DNA of 64,000 nucleotides, from the NCBI RefSeq assembly GCF_000701365.1, contig NZ_JNIK01000001.1:1-64000 (forward strand). Direction: 5' to 3'. Both the position numbers and the translations under genes were made by a program. The stretch is from Blastococcus sp. URHD0036 (lineage in GTDB: Bacteria > Actinomycetota > Actinomycetes > Mycobacteriales > Geodermatophilaceae). The first letter of the stretch is position 1; every line of letters begins with the position of its first letter. The notes under the pieces are model-generated. The model did not search any database. It saw only the letters and a program-made list of their open reading frames with translations, and had not been told where the DNA came from. Shown here piece after piece: positions 1 to 9,066 of this stretch.

Positions 1-764
1 AACGGGCTGGACGGATCGGCGAGCATGGAGCGGATCAGCTGCTCGCCGGCGTTGCCCGCGCCGAACACGAGCGTGCGCTGGCCCGCACGGGGTCGAACGG
101 CACCCTCGCGCTGGCTGCGGATCGCGAACCGGATCCCGGTCATCAACATCAGCGACAGGACCGCGGCGATCGGCGGCACGCCCAACGGCAGCAGCCGTGG
201 CGTCCCCGCGGCGGCAACCACGGCCAGGACGGCGAGGGCGGTCAGCCCTCCCGCGATGGCCAGGCTCTTGAGCTCGTCGGCGCTGCCGATCGCGTAGCGG
301 CCCTGGTGCAACCGCAGCGTTCGCGAGGCGATCGGGAACACCAGGATCGCCAGGCCCATCGAGATCAGCAGGCCCTTGGCATTGATGGGGTCAACCGCGC
401 CGTCGTTGTAGACGATGACGGCCAAGACTAGGCCTGCCAGCAGGCATGCCATGTCGGCCCCGAGCATCACGACGCGGATCAGAGGGAACGCGAGTTCTGA
501 AAGTCGAGGAAGTCGGTGGCGAAGCAATCGTGGGGCGGGTCGCAGTTGATCTGCAGTCTCCGACTCATCCTCCGATGGGGCTGTCTTAGAGCCTCGTTCA
601 TCGCCCCACTCGACAGGGATGGGGCTCCCCTGACCATCAACCGACCCGCGCGCCAGCAGAAGGGCGTCGTGGGCACGATGACTAGCCTCTTGCCTGCGCC
701 GGCGCTCTCCTCGCAGCGCAAACGGTCCCCAGCCAATTACTCGGGTCATCGGTTCGCCACTCAT
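1..764 (-). CDS. Polysaccharide biosynthesis protein, CapD/FlaA1-like (5' part only)
   Basis: The reading frame stays open from ATG 764 to the window edge, giving the first 254 residues. Residues about 96-118, 128-148, 163-185 and 194-213 are hydrophobic and read as four membrane helices. Residue 230 onward is a Rossmann start (RTLVFGAGNAGEQLIRSM). Four helices followed by an NAD-binding fold is the plan of membrane nucleotide-sugar dehydratases/epimerases used in capsule or O-glycan synthesis; the catalytic part is outside the window. A GGAGG lies just upstream of the chosen ATG. The roughly 95-residue charged segment before the first helix is longer than usual, so a later start is possible. 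The gene follows the small membrane protein by 14 bases and is probably cotranscribed. Confidence 0.8.
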   Translation of the reverse strand, partial: MSGEPMTRVIGWGPFALRGERRRRQEASHRAHDALLLARGSVDGQGSPIPVEWGDERGSKTAPSEDESETADQLRPAPRLLRHRLPRLSELAFPLIRVVMLGADMACLLAGLVLAVIVYNDGAVDPINAKGLLISMGLAILVFPIASRTLRLHQGRYAIGSADELKSLAIAGGLTALAVLAVVAAAGTPRLLPLGVPPIAAVLSLMLMTGIRFAIRSQREGAVRPRAGQRTLVFGAGNAGEQLIRSMLADPSSP

Positions 765-778
765 CGAAACCTCCTCCC

Positions 779-1225
779 TCAGCTCAGCAGCATGGAGAGC
801 GTCGCTAACACTCCAGTGAACACCGCCGCAGTGAGCTGCGACCACATGGCCATCTTGATCAATCTGAGAGTTCGCTCGTTGAGGTTGCACGCTGCGATAG
901 CTGTGCATCGAAGCTCGAAGAGACGGTGATCATCGGTCCAAGTCGCCAAGGCCGCCCGCTCCAAGACCTGCCGGTGATCTGGCTCCTCCATCCGGTCGAG
1001 TACCATGACCCCCAGGGTCAGCACGAAGGTCAACCCAAGTGCCCAGCTCGCCAGCCAGTCCCCGCGGGAGGGCTGGGAGCCAGCCTGTAGAGCCGATGCC
1101 ACCAGGCCGCCTGCGATCGCGGCTGCAAAGGTGGCGATGAGCTTGGCGTTGTCCGCCTGCGCCCGCTGACGCGTCAAGACGCGGTCCGCTTGGGCCTCAA
1201 GCCACTCCTCTGGAGTTGTCGCCAC
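779..1225 (-). CDS. Small three-helix membrane protein, PycTM/SLATT-like
   Basis: The 148-residue product starts with a polar helix ending in the motif QADNAKLI, runs straight into a first membrane helix (about 29-47), has a second (about 57-76), a soluble helical stretch (80-125) and a third helix at the very C-terminus. This two-plus-one arrangement with an ADN-K-like motif before helix 1 resembles the PycTM/DUF5706 and SLATT membrane effectors found with cyclic-nucleotide defence systems. I infer this from layout only. No nucleotide cyclase is next to it. GTG start; the ribosome site is weak. It lies in lower-GC DNA upstream of the polysaccharide gene. Confidence 0.6.
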   Translation of the reverse strand: MATTPEEWLEAQADRVLTRQRAQADNAKLIATFAAAIAGGLVASALQAGSQPSRGDWLASWALGLTFVLTLGVMVLDRMEEPDHRQVLERAALATWTDDHRLFELRCTAIAACNLNERTLRLIKMAMWSQLTAAVFTGVLATLSMLLS

Positions 1226-1248
1226 TCGGCCACGCTAACGACTCCGTC

Positions 1249-1557
1249 TCAGTACGAGACACAGGACGCCCTCCGGTCTCGAGAGGGGAACCGCCGGGTC
1301 CCGAAGTGGTGGATGACGATGTCGACCGACTGGTCGTGACCAGGTGTCGGCTCGGCGTGGCAGACGACGTAGGGCTGCGCTCGGTCAAGGCGGAGGTGTC
1401 GCGCCTCTCTCAGCCGTCCCCAGGCGAAGATGCTCGCGGCGACCGCGATGACGGCCGTGACGTTCGTTGCAGGCGGACCCGTCGTCGGGGGCCGAGCGGC
1501 AAATTTGGGGAGGGGGGCGGTCGGGCAACGACCGAGCGCATGGCCCCGCCGGGGCAT
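1249..1557 (-). pseudogene. Truncated remnant of an actinobacterial membrane-anchored hypothetical protein
   Basis: A membrane helix (TAVIAVAASIFAWGRL) is followed by REARHLRLDRAQPYVV and a start of a beta domain (DIVIHHFGT). This is the signature of a common actinobacterial family in which a single helix precedes a REARR-x-AQPYVVV motif and a beta-rich domain of 100 or more residues. After HHFGT the frame turns arginine-rich and stops, so most of the beta domain is missing. The N-terminal 30 residues before the helix also look non-native. I read it as a decayed or recombination-truncated gene within the atypical region; a short functional peptide cannot be excluded. Confidence 0.5.
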
Positions 1558-1949
1558 GGCGGGTGCGAAACGCGCTGCAGCTCCCGTGGGCGGTGCGACC
1601 GCGCCATCCGGTGGTGCTTCAGGTAGCCGCCTGGGCTGCCCTGCTTCTTAGCCGAGCTCGGCTAGCAGGTCGCAGAACCAGTCGGATGCCGCGTCAATCG
1701 TGTGCCAGCCGTGATCGGCGGAGAACCCCAGCGCGCCGGCTCGGGCGCCACGCGGCCGTAGCGGGTCCGGCATCAGCGGGTCGGTACACGCGCCGCGTGC
1801 GGGTCCGGTACAGCAAGCGATTGACCCGGCCGCCTGGGCCTCGTTTGGCATGGTCTAGGGCGACCGTAAGCGGAGGGTCGGACAGAACCGCAGCGCTCCG
1901 TCCGCTGAGCGCCCTACGGCTGACCCGGTTGGGCGACGAAGATGGAGCG
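1558..1949. other. Intergenic stretch with no confident gene
   Basis: I see no convincing complete gene. A minus-strand frame ending at 1648 (67 codons) finishes with a protein-like segment (FSADHGWHTIDAASDWF) that could be the 3' end of a lost gene, but I do not recognise it. Its last codons form the palindrome TAGCCGAGCTCGGCTA at 1649-1664. The rest is probably the upstream region of the plus-strand gene starting at 1950. Confidence 0.4.
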
Positions 1950-2846
1950 ATGAACTCGGGACTCTTCGGCGATGGCAGCCTCCGTCTGGACTGGAGCGGC
2001 ATCGGCGCGCGGCCAGGTTTGGCGCCGGAGCTCGCGCTCAAAGGCAGGCTGGCGGCGAGGGGTTACGGCATCGGCGCGGTCGCACAGGTCACCGTCGAGG
2101 TGACTGCTTGGGATATCGCTGGCACCTACGCCTATCTCGGGACGACGGCGCCGAAGTCGTGGGTGCTCAACTGGGTACGACAGCATCACGTCCAGTCCAA
2201 CCCTGCGCCGGCTGACGAGGCGACGTGGGATGTGGAGGTGTTCGTCCCGATGACCCCCGCCATCATTGAGGGCCTTGAGGATCGGCGTCAGGGCAGGGAC
2301 TTCTCGTTGATGCTCGACACCTCCGTCCTGCTTGTCGATCGTGGTGAAGCCACCGGGCCAAGAGCGCCGGTGCACTACGCGACCAGCCCGACCTGGACTG
2401 CGCAAGATCGGCTCGCGGTGACCCAGCACGAGTGGGGCGCTGTCCTCGAGAGATGGGAACGCGGCGTCGAGGTGGTCGTCGTCGTGCCGATCGCCGCGGT
2501 CGAGCCGAACCCGCAGCGGGCGGACGTCGTTCGACACCTCAAGCAAGCTCGACAAAGGATTGAGGGCGGCGACTACTTCGGGTCCTTCGCTGAGGCCCGG
2601 AAGGCTCTCGAACTCCTTCGGGGACTGAGCCAGGCGGCAACGCCGCTTCCGAAGGACGTCAAGGAGCGCGACCCTCTGCAGCGCATCCACAGCGTCATCG
2701 ATGCACTGTTCAATCTTGCAAGCGCGTGCCTTCACACGGATCCCGCGGTCCGGGATTTCGTACCCACGCGAGCGGACGCGGTTGCCGTCGTCGCCGGATC
2801 GGCGAGCGTTAGCCAACAGGTCTTCGCGTCGCTCGACAGACCGTGA
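1950..2846 (+). CDS. Unrecognised protein, two-domain hypothetical
   Basis: I do not recognise this family. The 298-residue product has a beta-rich N-terminal half (residues 1-165, with VTVEVTAW and WDVEVFVPMTP strands), a linker containing WGAVLERWERGVEVVVVVPI, then a helical C-terminal half with HLKQARQRIEGGDYFGSFAE and VIDALFNLASACLH. The helical half is reminiscent of HEPN-like domains of abortive-infection proteins, but no RxxxxH motif is evident. The start is ATG 1950, preceded by GATGGAG; the same frame is open upstream but arginine-rich and unlikely to be translated. Codon use is less GC-biased than in the genes to the right of the tRNA. Confidence 0.6.
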   Translation: MNSGLFGDGSLRLDWSGIGARPGLAPELALKGRLAARGYGIGAVAQVTVEVTAWDIAGTYAYLGTTAPKSWVLNWVRQHHVQSNPAPADEATWDVEVFVPMTPAIIEGLEDRRQGRDFSLMLDTSVLLVDRGEATGPRAPVHYATSPTWTAQDRLAVTQHEWGAVLERWERGVEVVVVVPIAAVEPNPQRADVVRHLKQARQRIEGGDYFGSFAEARKALELLRGLSQAATPLPKDVKERDPLQRIHSVIDALFNLASACLHTDPAVRDFVPTRADAVAVVAGSASVSQQVFASLDRP

Positions 2847-3187
2847 CGGCCATGACCGCGAAGCGATCCCTGAGCCTGTAGCGGGTTCCATGCTAGTGGC
2901 CGTTGAACACTCCGACGTGCGGGTCGATACCGATGCTCGGTACGACCACCCTTCAGGTTCAGAAGGGTGCACCGGGCGGCCTGCTAGCACCACTGCGTGG
3001 GCGAACCGGGAGGAACGCTTAGGTCAATGACGCGGCCACTGGTTATCTGCCTACTGAGCGCTGTGCTTGGCGATTTGGTTAGGCGCGAGCTCGGGGAGCG
3101 TCCGGTCAAGCGCACGGAGGCGTGCCGCTGCCCTTGACGACTCTGGAGCGGTTCTCTTCGCTTTCCGCTGGTGAGAGGCTTATGAGG
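2847..3187. other. Non-coding stretch between the hypothetical gene and tRNA-Arg
   Basis: No gene is supported here. It holds one hairpin (2947-2969) and low-GC sequence directly abutting the 3' end of the tRNA. I looked for a duplicated tRNA 3' end (an attachment-site repeat) in 1-3187 and saw none. Confidence 0.5.
2947..2969 (+). terminator. Hairpin, possible terminator
   Basis: CACCCTTC and GAAGGGTG form a perfect 8-base stem around a 7-base loop, about 100 bases after the stop of the 1950-2846 gene. There is no U tract. Confidence 0.35.
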
Positions 3188-3260
3188 CGCGCCCGGCAGG
3201 ACTCGAACCTGCGGCCAAGTGCTTAGAAGGCACCTGCTCTATCCGCTGAGCTACGGGCGC
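3188..3260 (-). tRNA. tRNA-Arg(TCT)
   Basis: On the minus strand the sequence folds as a 73-base tRNA. The acceptor arm GCGCCCG (3260-3254) pairs with CGGGCGC (3195-3189), with discriminator G at 3188. The anticodon loop reads CTTCTAA, giving anticodon TCT, and the T arm contains GGTTCGAGTCC. CCA is not encoded. The 3' end faces the lower-GC region to the left, the usual side for site-specific integration. Confidence 0.95.
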
Positions 3261-3303
3261 TCGCGGCCGATCATCGCACCCGCCCCACGGGGAGCAGGGC
3301 AGC

Positions 3304-3711
3304 ATGACCGTCGTGGACCTGGCTGACTTCCTGCTCGCCCGCATCACCGAGGACGAGAACACCGCCCGCGGCTCGACCGCCGGCCCGTGGCGGTGGTTCA
3401 CCGGGCGCGGCGGGCTGCCCGCCTTCCTGGAGTCGACCGGCGCGACGGCGCGGCACTGGGTGGAGGGGCAGTCCTTCGAGGCCCCCACGGTGGTGCTGGG
3501 CAGCAACCAGAACTCGATGCTCCGGGTCCGGGGCCGCGACGCCGAGCACATCGCGGCGTGGCACCCGACCCGGGTGATCGCCGAGTGCCGGGCGAAGCGG
3601 CAGGTCGTGGACGCCGTCGCCACCGACGACGCCGTGCGCGAGCCGGTCCTGCGCAGCCTCGCCGTCGTCTACGCCGACCACCCCGACTACCGCGAGGAGT
3701 GGCGCCCCTGA
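3304..3711 (+). CDS. DUF6221 family protein
   Basis: The 135-residue protein has the layout of DUF6221: an N-terminal DLADFLLARITEDENTAR segment, a middle part ending in HIAAWHPTRVIAECRAKRQVVD and a C-terminal RSLAVVYADHPDYREEW. This family is common in actinobacteria, often near mobile or phage DNA, and has no known function. The start ATG has a GGGAGC ribosome site. It is the first gene right of the tRNA and may belong to the island margin rather than to the Ssb-EttA group. Confidence 0.8.
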   Translation: MTVVDLADFLLARITEDENTARGSTAGPWRWFTGRGGLPAFLESTGATARHWVEGQSFEAPTVVLGSNQNSMLRVRGRDAEHIAAWHPTRVIAECRAKRQVVDAVATDDAVREPVLRSLAVVYADHPDYREEWRP

Positions 3712-3853
3712 CGCGGTCGGTCCTCCACAGCCTCCGGGGTCGTCCACAGATCCTCGGGAGCCGTGGGCACGCGGGTCGCGCGGTCGCAGGGTCGGGGCCA
3801 GGCCGGCACGGAGCCGGTCGCGCCGCACCGGCGCACTGACCCGAGGAGAACCC

Positions 3854-4393
3854 GTGCCCGACACCGACATCACCGTGGTGGGCCGCGTCGCCAGCCCGCC
3901 CCGCCTCGCCCGGCTGGACAGCGGCAGCAGCGTCGTGAACTTCCGCATCGCCTCCACCTCCCGCCGGTTCGACCGGAACACCCAGGACTGGGTCGACGGC
4001 GAGACCTTCTGGTCCGACGTCGAGTGCTGGGGCGACCTGGGCGGCAACGTCGTCCGCAGCATCAGCAAGGGCGACTCCGTCGTGGTCGTCGGCCGGCTGT
4101 GGACCCGTGACTACGAGTCGCAGAACGGCCGCGGCAGCACCTCGCAGATCCGTGCCGACGCGGTCGGCCCGGACCTCCGCTGGGGGTGGGCGGAGTACCA
4201 CCGCCCGGCGCGGGCGCCCCGTGACGAGGAGGGCTCCGCCGACCCGTCGGCGGATCAGCGGCCCGACTCGGAGGAGTCGCCCTTCGCCGAGTCGTCGTCC
4301 GAGCCGCCGACCAGCGAGGACTACGTGGACGGCTCCGGGGCGTTGCACTCGGTGGACCTCGACCACGAGCTCCCGGAACCGGCTCTCCACTAG
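3854..4393 (+). CDS. ssb: Single-stranded DNA-binding protein (accessory Ssb)
   Basis: Residues 1-115 are an OB fold of the Ssb family: ITVVGRVASPPRLARL, then VVNFRIASTSRRFD, WSDVECWGDLGGNVV and VVVVGRLWTRDYES. The C-terminal tail is acidic and flexible but lacks the usual final DDDIPF-type peptide that recruits partner proteins, ending instead in LPEPALH. It is therefore probably a paralogue rather than the replication Ssb. Its position before EttA matches the Rv2478c-Rv2477c pair of M. tuberculosis. A GAGGAG sits before the GTG/ATG region, start ATG chosen. Confidence 0.85.
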   Translation: MPDTDITVVGRVASPPRLARLDSGSSVVNFRIASTSRRFDRNTQDWVDGETFWSDVECWGDLGGNVVRSISKGDSVVVVGRLWTRDYESQNGRGSTSQIRADAVGPDLRWGWAEYHRPARAPRDEEGSADPSADQRPDSEESPFAESSSEPPTSEDYVDGSGALHSVDLDHELPEPALH

Positions 4394-4496
4394 CCGCCGG
4401 CAGCTGGGAGGATCGAGGCGAGAACGTAGGGGGCGGGGCCGGTCCGGCCGGTCCCGCCCGCCTCCTCGCGCACCCGACGGAAGGCTCTTCGGCCCA

Positions 4497-6167
<1,671 letters not shown>

Positions 6168-6174
6168 TCGAGGA

Positions 6175-6203
6175 CCCGGCCGGAGCATCGCGCTCCGGCC
6201 GGG
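6175..6203 (+). terminator. Hairpin after ettA
   Basis: CCCGGCCGGAGC and GCTCCGGCCGGG form a perfect 12-base stem with loop ATCGC, 7 bases after the ettA stop. There is no U tract. The next gene starts 17 bases further on, so it may attenuate rather than fully stop transcription. Confidence 0.7.
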
Positions 6204-6220
6204 TGCGGCAGGGTGACCGC

Positions 6221-6637
6221 GTGAGACACACCGTGCAGGTCCCCATGCGCTGGTCGGACATGGACGCCTACGGGCACGTCAACAACGTCGTCTTCCTGCA
6301 GTACTTCGAGATGGCGCGCGTCGACCTGTTCTTCGAGCGCGCCTCGCTGGAGGAGCGCACCGGGCTGCGCCGCGGAACGGTCGTCGCCTCGCACGAGATC
6401 AGCTACAAGCTGCCGGTGGTCTACACCGCCCGGCCCCTGGACGTGCAGATCTGGGTGTCGAACGTCCGTGCCGCCGCCTTCACCTGCCACTACGAGGTCC
6501 ACGACGGCGACCGGCTGGCGGTCACCGGCAGCACCCTGCTCGTGCCCTACGACTTCGACATCGCCCGGCCGCGCCGGCTCACCGCCGAGGAGAAGGAGTT
6601 CCTCGCCCGCTGGGCGGACGAGCCCGCGACCGCCTGA
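6221..6637 (+). CDS. Acyl-CoA thioesterase, hotdog (4HBT) fold
   Basis: The 138-residue protein carries the 4-hydroxybenzoyl-CoA thioesterase-type motif RWSDMDAYGHVNNVVFLQYFE, in which the Asp and the HVNN segment form the active site. Later it has the strand VVASHEISYKLPVVY and the dimer-forming C-terminal helix AEEKEFLARW. The cytosolic enzyme hydrolyses acyl-CoA thioesters; the substrate cannot be told. The equivalent position in M. tuberculosis is Rv2475c. GTG 6221 was chosen because it places the hotdog core at the usual distance. Confidence 0.9.
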   Translation: MRHTVQVPMRWSDMDAYGHVNNVVFLQYFEMARVDLFFERASLEERTGLRRGTVVASHEISYKLPVVYTARPLDVQIWVSNVRAAAFTCHYEVHDGDRLAVTGSTLLVPYDFDIARPRRLTAEEKEFLARWADEPATA

Positions 6638-6646
6638 CCGCCTCCC

Positions 6647-7087
6647 TCAGCGGGCGTACCCGCTCTGGGCCACGCTCCCGCCCGCGTGCATCCAGTCGCG
6701 CGGCGGCGCCGTCTCCACGACCCGCTTGCCCAGCGGGAACAGCCCGACGGCGGCCAGCTTGAACGACGCGATCCCGAACGGGATGCCGACGATCGTCACG
6801 CAGAAGGCGATGCCGCTGAGCACGTGGATGACGGCGAGCCACCATCCGGCGACCACGAACCACAGCACGTTGCCGATGGCGGAGGCCACGCCCGCGCCGG
6901 GGGTGCGCACCGTCGTCCGGCCGAACGGCCACAGGACGAAGAAGGCGAGCCGGAACGCGGCGATGCCGAACGGGATGGTCACCACCAGCAGGCAGGCGAG
7001 CACGCCGGCCAGCAGGTAGGCCAGGGCGAGCAGCCACCCCTGCAGGACCAGCCAGACGACGTTCAGCAGGAAGCGCAGCAGGTCCAC
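6647..7087 (-). CDS. YccF family membrane protein
   Basis: The 146-residue protein contains two copies of the YccF repeat: LLVVTIPFGIAAFRLAFFVLWPFGRTTV and CVTIVGIPFGIASFKLAAVGLFPLGKRVV, each after a hydrophobic helix pair. It is an inner-membrane protein of unknown role. GTG 7087 has a GGAG six bases upstream. It is followed on the same strand by nothing and is preceded by the MBL hydrolase gene with a large palindrome between them. Confidence 0.88.
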   Translation of the reverse strand: MDLLRFLLNVVWLVLQGWLLALAYLLAGVLACLLVVTIPFGIAAFRLAFFVLWPFGRTTVRTPGAGVASAIGNVLWFVVAGWWLAVIHVLSGIAFCVTIVGIPFGIASFKLAAVGLFPLGKRVVETAPPRDWMHAGGSVAQSGYAR

Positions 7088-7127
7088 GGAGACTCCACGA
7101 GCAGGGGTGGGGGGTGGTTCCGGCGGC

Positions 7128-7165
7128 GCTCGGGCTCTGCCCAGCATGCTGGGCAGAGCCCGAGC
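7128..7165 (-). terminator. 38-base perfect palindrome between the MBL gene and yccF
   Basis: Arms GCTCGGGCTCTGCCCAGCA and its exact complement meet at a central CATG. It lies 27 bases after the MBL hydrolase stop and 41 bases before the yccF start. As RNA it folds into a very stable hairpin, so it most likely ends the MBL transcript; a palindromic protein-binding site is the alternative. Confidence 0.7.
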
Positions 7166-7191
7166 GTGCCGGGAGGGACGTGGACCGGGGG

Positions 7192-7944
7192 TCAGCCGCC
7201 CGCCGGCGGCGGCACGGCACCGTGCATGCGCATCCCCTCGGCACCCAGTCGCTCGTCGTAGGCGTCGGCGAGGTCCCGCAGCGCCTGCTCGCAGTCCCCG
7301 GCGAACGCCGGCCCGTGCATGAGCCCCAGGGTGGCCGGACGGAGGTCCGCCAGTGCGCGGATGGCCGGCGCGGTGCCCGGGGTGAGGCAGGTGGCGCGGA
7401 AGAGGTCCTCCGCCTGCAGGGCCGGCCCGACCACGTCCGCCTCGGTGACCGCCGGACCCGCGCCGAAGGCGGTGAACAGGTCGCCGCACAGCAGGGTGCC
7501 GGTGGTCTCCTCGAACAGCACGCCGGCGTCCCACCCGTGCGGCACGTGCGGGGTGTCGATGTGACGGAGCCGCCGATCCCCGACGTCGATGACCTCCCCG
7601 TCGGCCAGGGGCCGGGGCGGCCGGTCGGCCAGGTCGCCGACCTGCACGACACAGCCCATGGCCCCGTGCGCGACCTCGGCGCGCGGCGCCGCGGCCAGCC
7701 AGGCGTTCATCGACCCGCACTCGTCGGCCTCGACGTGCCCGAAGGTGATCCACCGGAGCTCCTCGACCGGCAGCACCCGGGCCACCGCCTCCGCGACGAG
7801 GGGGAACATCGCGCGCGGCCCGGTGTGGAACAGCAGCGGCTCCGCGCCCGCGACCAGGTACTGGTTGAACTGGAAGTCGGCATCGGGCACGTACGTCGAC
7901 AGCCGGTACACGTCCGGCGCGACCTCGGTGACGGTGGTGTCCAC
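7192..7944 (-). CDS. MBL-fold metallo-hydrolase (ODP/flavodiiron-like core)
   Basis: The 250-residue protein has the beta-lactamase-fold order: PDVYRLSTYVPDADFQFNQYLV, WITFGHVEADECGSMNAWL in place of the HxHxDH motif, HIDTPHVPHGWDAGVLFEE, and LLCGDLFTAF. The H-x-E-x-D-E-C-G arrangement matches the di-iron ODP domain of flavodiiron proteins rather than zinc beta-lactamases. No flavodoxin domain follows, so a stand-alone O2- or NO-reactive di-iron protein is inferred. GTG 7944 has GAGGAGAGG upstream. Confidence 0.85.
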   Translation of the reverse strand: MDTTVTEVAPDVYRLSTYVPDADFQFNQYLVAGAEPLLFHTGPRAMFPLVAEAVARVLPVEELRWITFGHVEADECGSMNAWLAAAPRAEVAHGAMGCVVQVGDLADRPPRPLADGEVIDVGDRRLRHIDTPHVPHGWDAGVLFEETTGTLLCGDLFTAFGAGPAVTEADVVGPALQAEDLFRATCLTPGTAPAIRALADLRPATLGLMHGPAFAGDCEQALRDLADAYDERLGAEGMRMHGAVPPPAGG

Positions 7945-8054
7945 GGGCTGCCTCTCCTCGACCGGCGGATGAGGAGCCAGAGTGTTCCGCGCCGCTGAGA
8001 GCCAGCACAGGGTCTTCCGCACCGCGGCCCGCGGCCGGCCGGGAACCGGCGCCG

Positions 8055-8060
8055 TACCCT
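8055..8060 (+). promoter_or_regulatory. Candidate -10 box of a leaderless transcript
   Basis: TACCCT fits the actinobacterial -10 pattern TAnnnT and ends 7 bases before GTG 8068, the spacing expected when transcription begins at the start codon itself. No good -35 box is visible. Confidence 0.35.
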
Positions 8061-8067
8061 TCCGCCC

Positions 8068-9066
8068 GTGCTGCCCACGGACGTCACCGCGGCCGCGGAC
8101 CCGGTGGCCGCGGTGCTCGACGCCTGCGACCGGGGCGGCCTCCTGGCACTGCGGACCTCCGGCACCACCGACCGCCCCCGCGTCGTCGTCCGCACCGCCG
8201 CCTCCTGGGCCGACTCCTTCACGCACGTCTCCGCGCTGACCGGGATCGACGGCGCCGCCCGCGTCTGCGTGCCCGGCCCCCTCGCGGCCACGATGAACCT
8301 CTTCGCCGCCGTCCACGCCCGGTCCGTCGGCGCGACGCTCGTCGACGAGCCCCGCGACGCGACGCACCTGCACCTCACCCCGGCCGCGCTCACCGCGGAA
8401 CTGCGGAGCGGCACCGACCTGGCCGACCGCACGGTCGTCGTCGCCGGGGACCGACTGACCCGCGACCTCGCGACCCGGGCCCGCGCCGCCGGCGCCACCA
8501 CCGCCCACTACTACGGCGCCGCGGAGCTCTCCTTCGTCGCCTGGGGCACCGATGAGGAGGACCTGCGGCCGTTCCCCGACGTCGCCGTCGACATCCGCGA
8601 CGGCCGCATCTGGGCCCGCTCGCCGTTCCTGTCCCGCGGGTACGCCGAGGGGGAGGGGCCCTTCGTCGTGGCGGCGGACGGCGCCGCCACCGTCGGCGAC
8701 CGCGGCCGGCTGGCCGACGGCGTACTCACCGTCACCGGCCGGGGTTCGGACGCCGTGGTCACCGGCGGGGCCACCGTGCTCGTCGGCGAGGTCGAGGCGG
8801 CGCTGCGCCGGGCGATCGGGTCCGACGTGCTGGTGGTCGGCCTCCCGCACCCCCGGCTGGGTGCCCTCGTCGCCGCCGTCCTCACCGACCCGGCCGCGCT
8901 GCCCCGTGCGCGGGAGGCGGCCCGGACGACCCTCGACCCGGCCCAGCGCCCCCGGCGGTGGTTCGCGCTGCCGCAGCTGCCGGTGACCGCGACCGGCAAG
9001 GTCGACCGCGCGGCGGTGGCCGAGCTCGCCGCCGATGGCCGGCTGGCACCGGCGGGCACACCGTGA
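8068..9066 (+). CDS. Minimal AMP-dependent acyl-CoA ligase (MenE-like size)
   Basis: The protein belongs to the ANL superfamily of acid-CoA ligases. The P-loop-like A3 motif is LALRTSGTTDRPR near residue 30; the A5 region is HYYGAAELSFVA, the A7/A8 hinge AATVGDRGRLADGVLTVTGRGSD and the catalytic A10 lysine PVTATGKVDRA. At 332 residues it lacks the N-terminal domain of about 150 residues found in ordinary ligases, close to the size of actinobacterial o-succinylbenzoate-CoA ligases. No other menaquinone gene is near; the thiolase overlapping its stop by GTGA suggests an acyl-CoA pathway. Confidence 0.82.
   Translation: MLPTDVTAAADPVAAVLDACDRGGLLALRTSGTTDRPRVVVRTAASWADSFTHVSALTGIDGAARVCVPGPLAATMNLFAAVHARSVGATLVDEPRDATHLHLTPAALTAELRSGTDLADRTVVVAGDRLTRDLATRARAAGATTAHYYGAAELSFVAWGTDEEDLRPFPDVAVDIRDGRIWARSPFLSRGYAEGEGPFVVAADGAATVGDRGRLADGVLTVTGRGSDAVVTGGATVLVGEVEAALRRAIGSDVLVVGLPHPRLGALVAAVLTDPAALPRAREAARTTLDPAQRPRRWFALPQLPVTATGKVDRAAVAELAADGRLAPAGTP

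Noticed and set aside
479-736. An 85-codon minus-strand frame at the left edge
   Set aside because: It lies in another frame inside the polysaccharide gene, which has the better start and membrane helices.
1676-1687. A near match (CAGTCGGATGCC) to the repeated motif
   Set aside because: It has a mismatch in the ATGAC half and is far from the cluster; one 11-of-12 match is plausible by chance.
1914-2993. A 359-codon minus-strand frame overlapping the gene at 1950-2846
   Set aside because: The minus product is arginine-rich and featureless, whereas the plus product has alternating strand and helix patterns, an ATG and a ribosome site.
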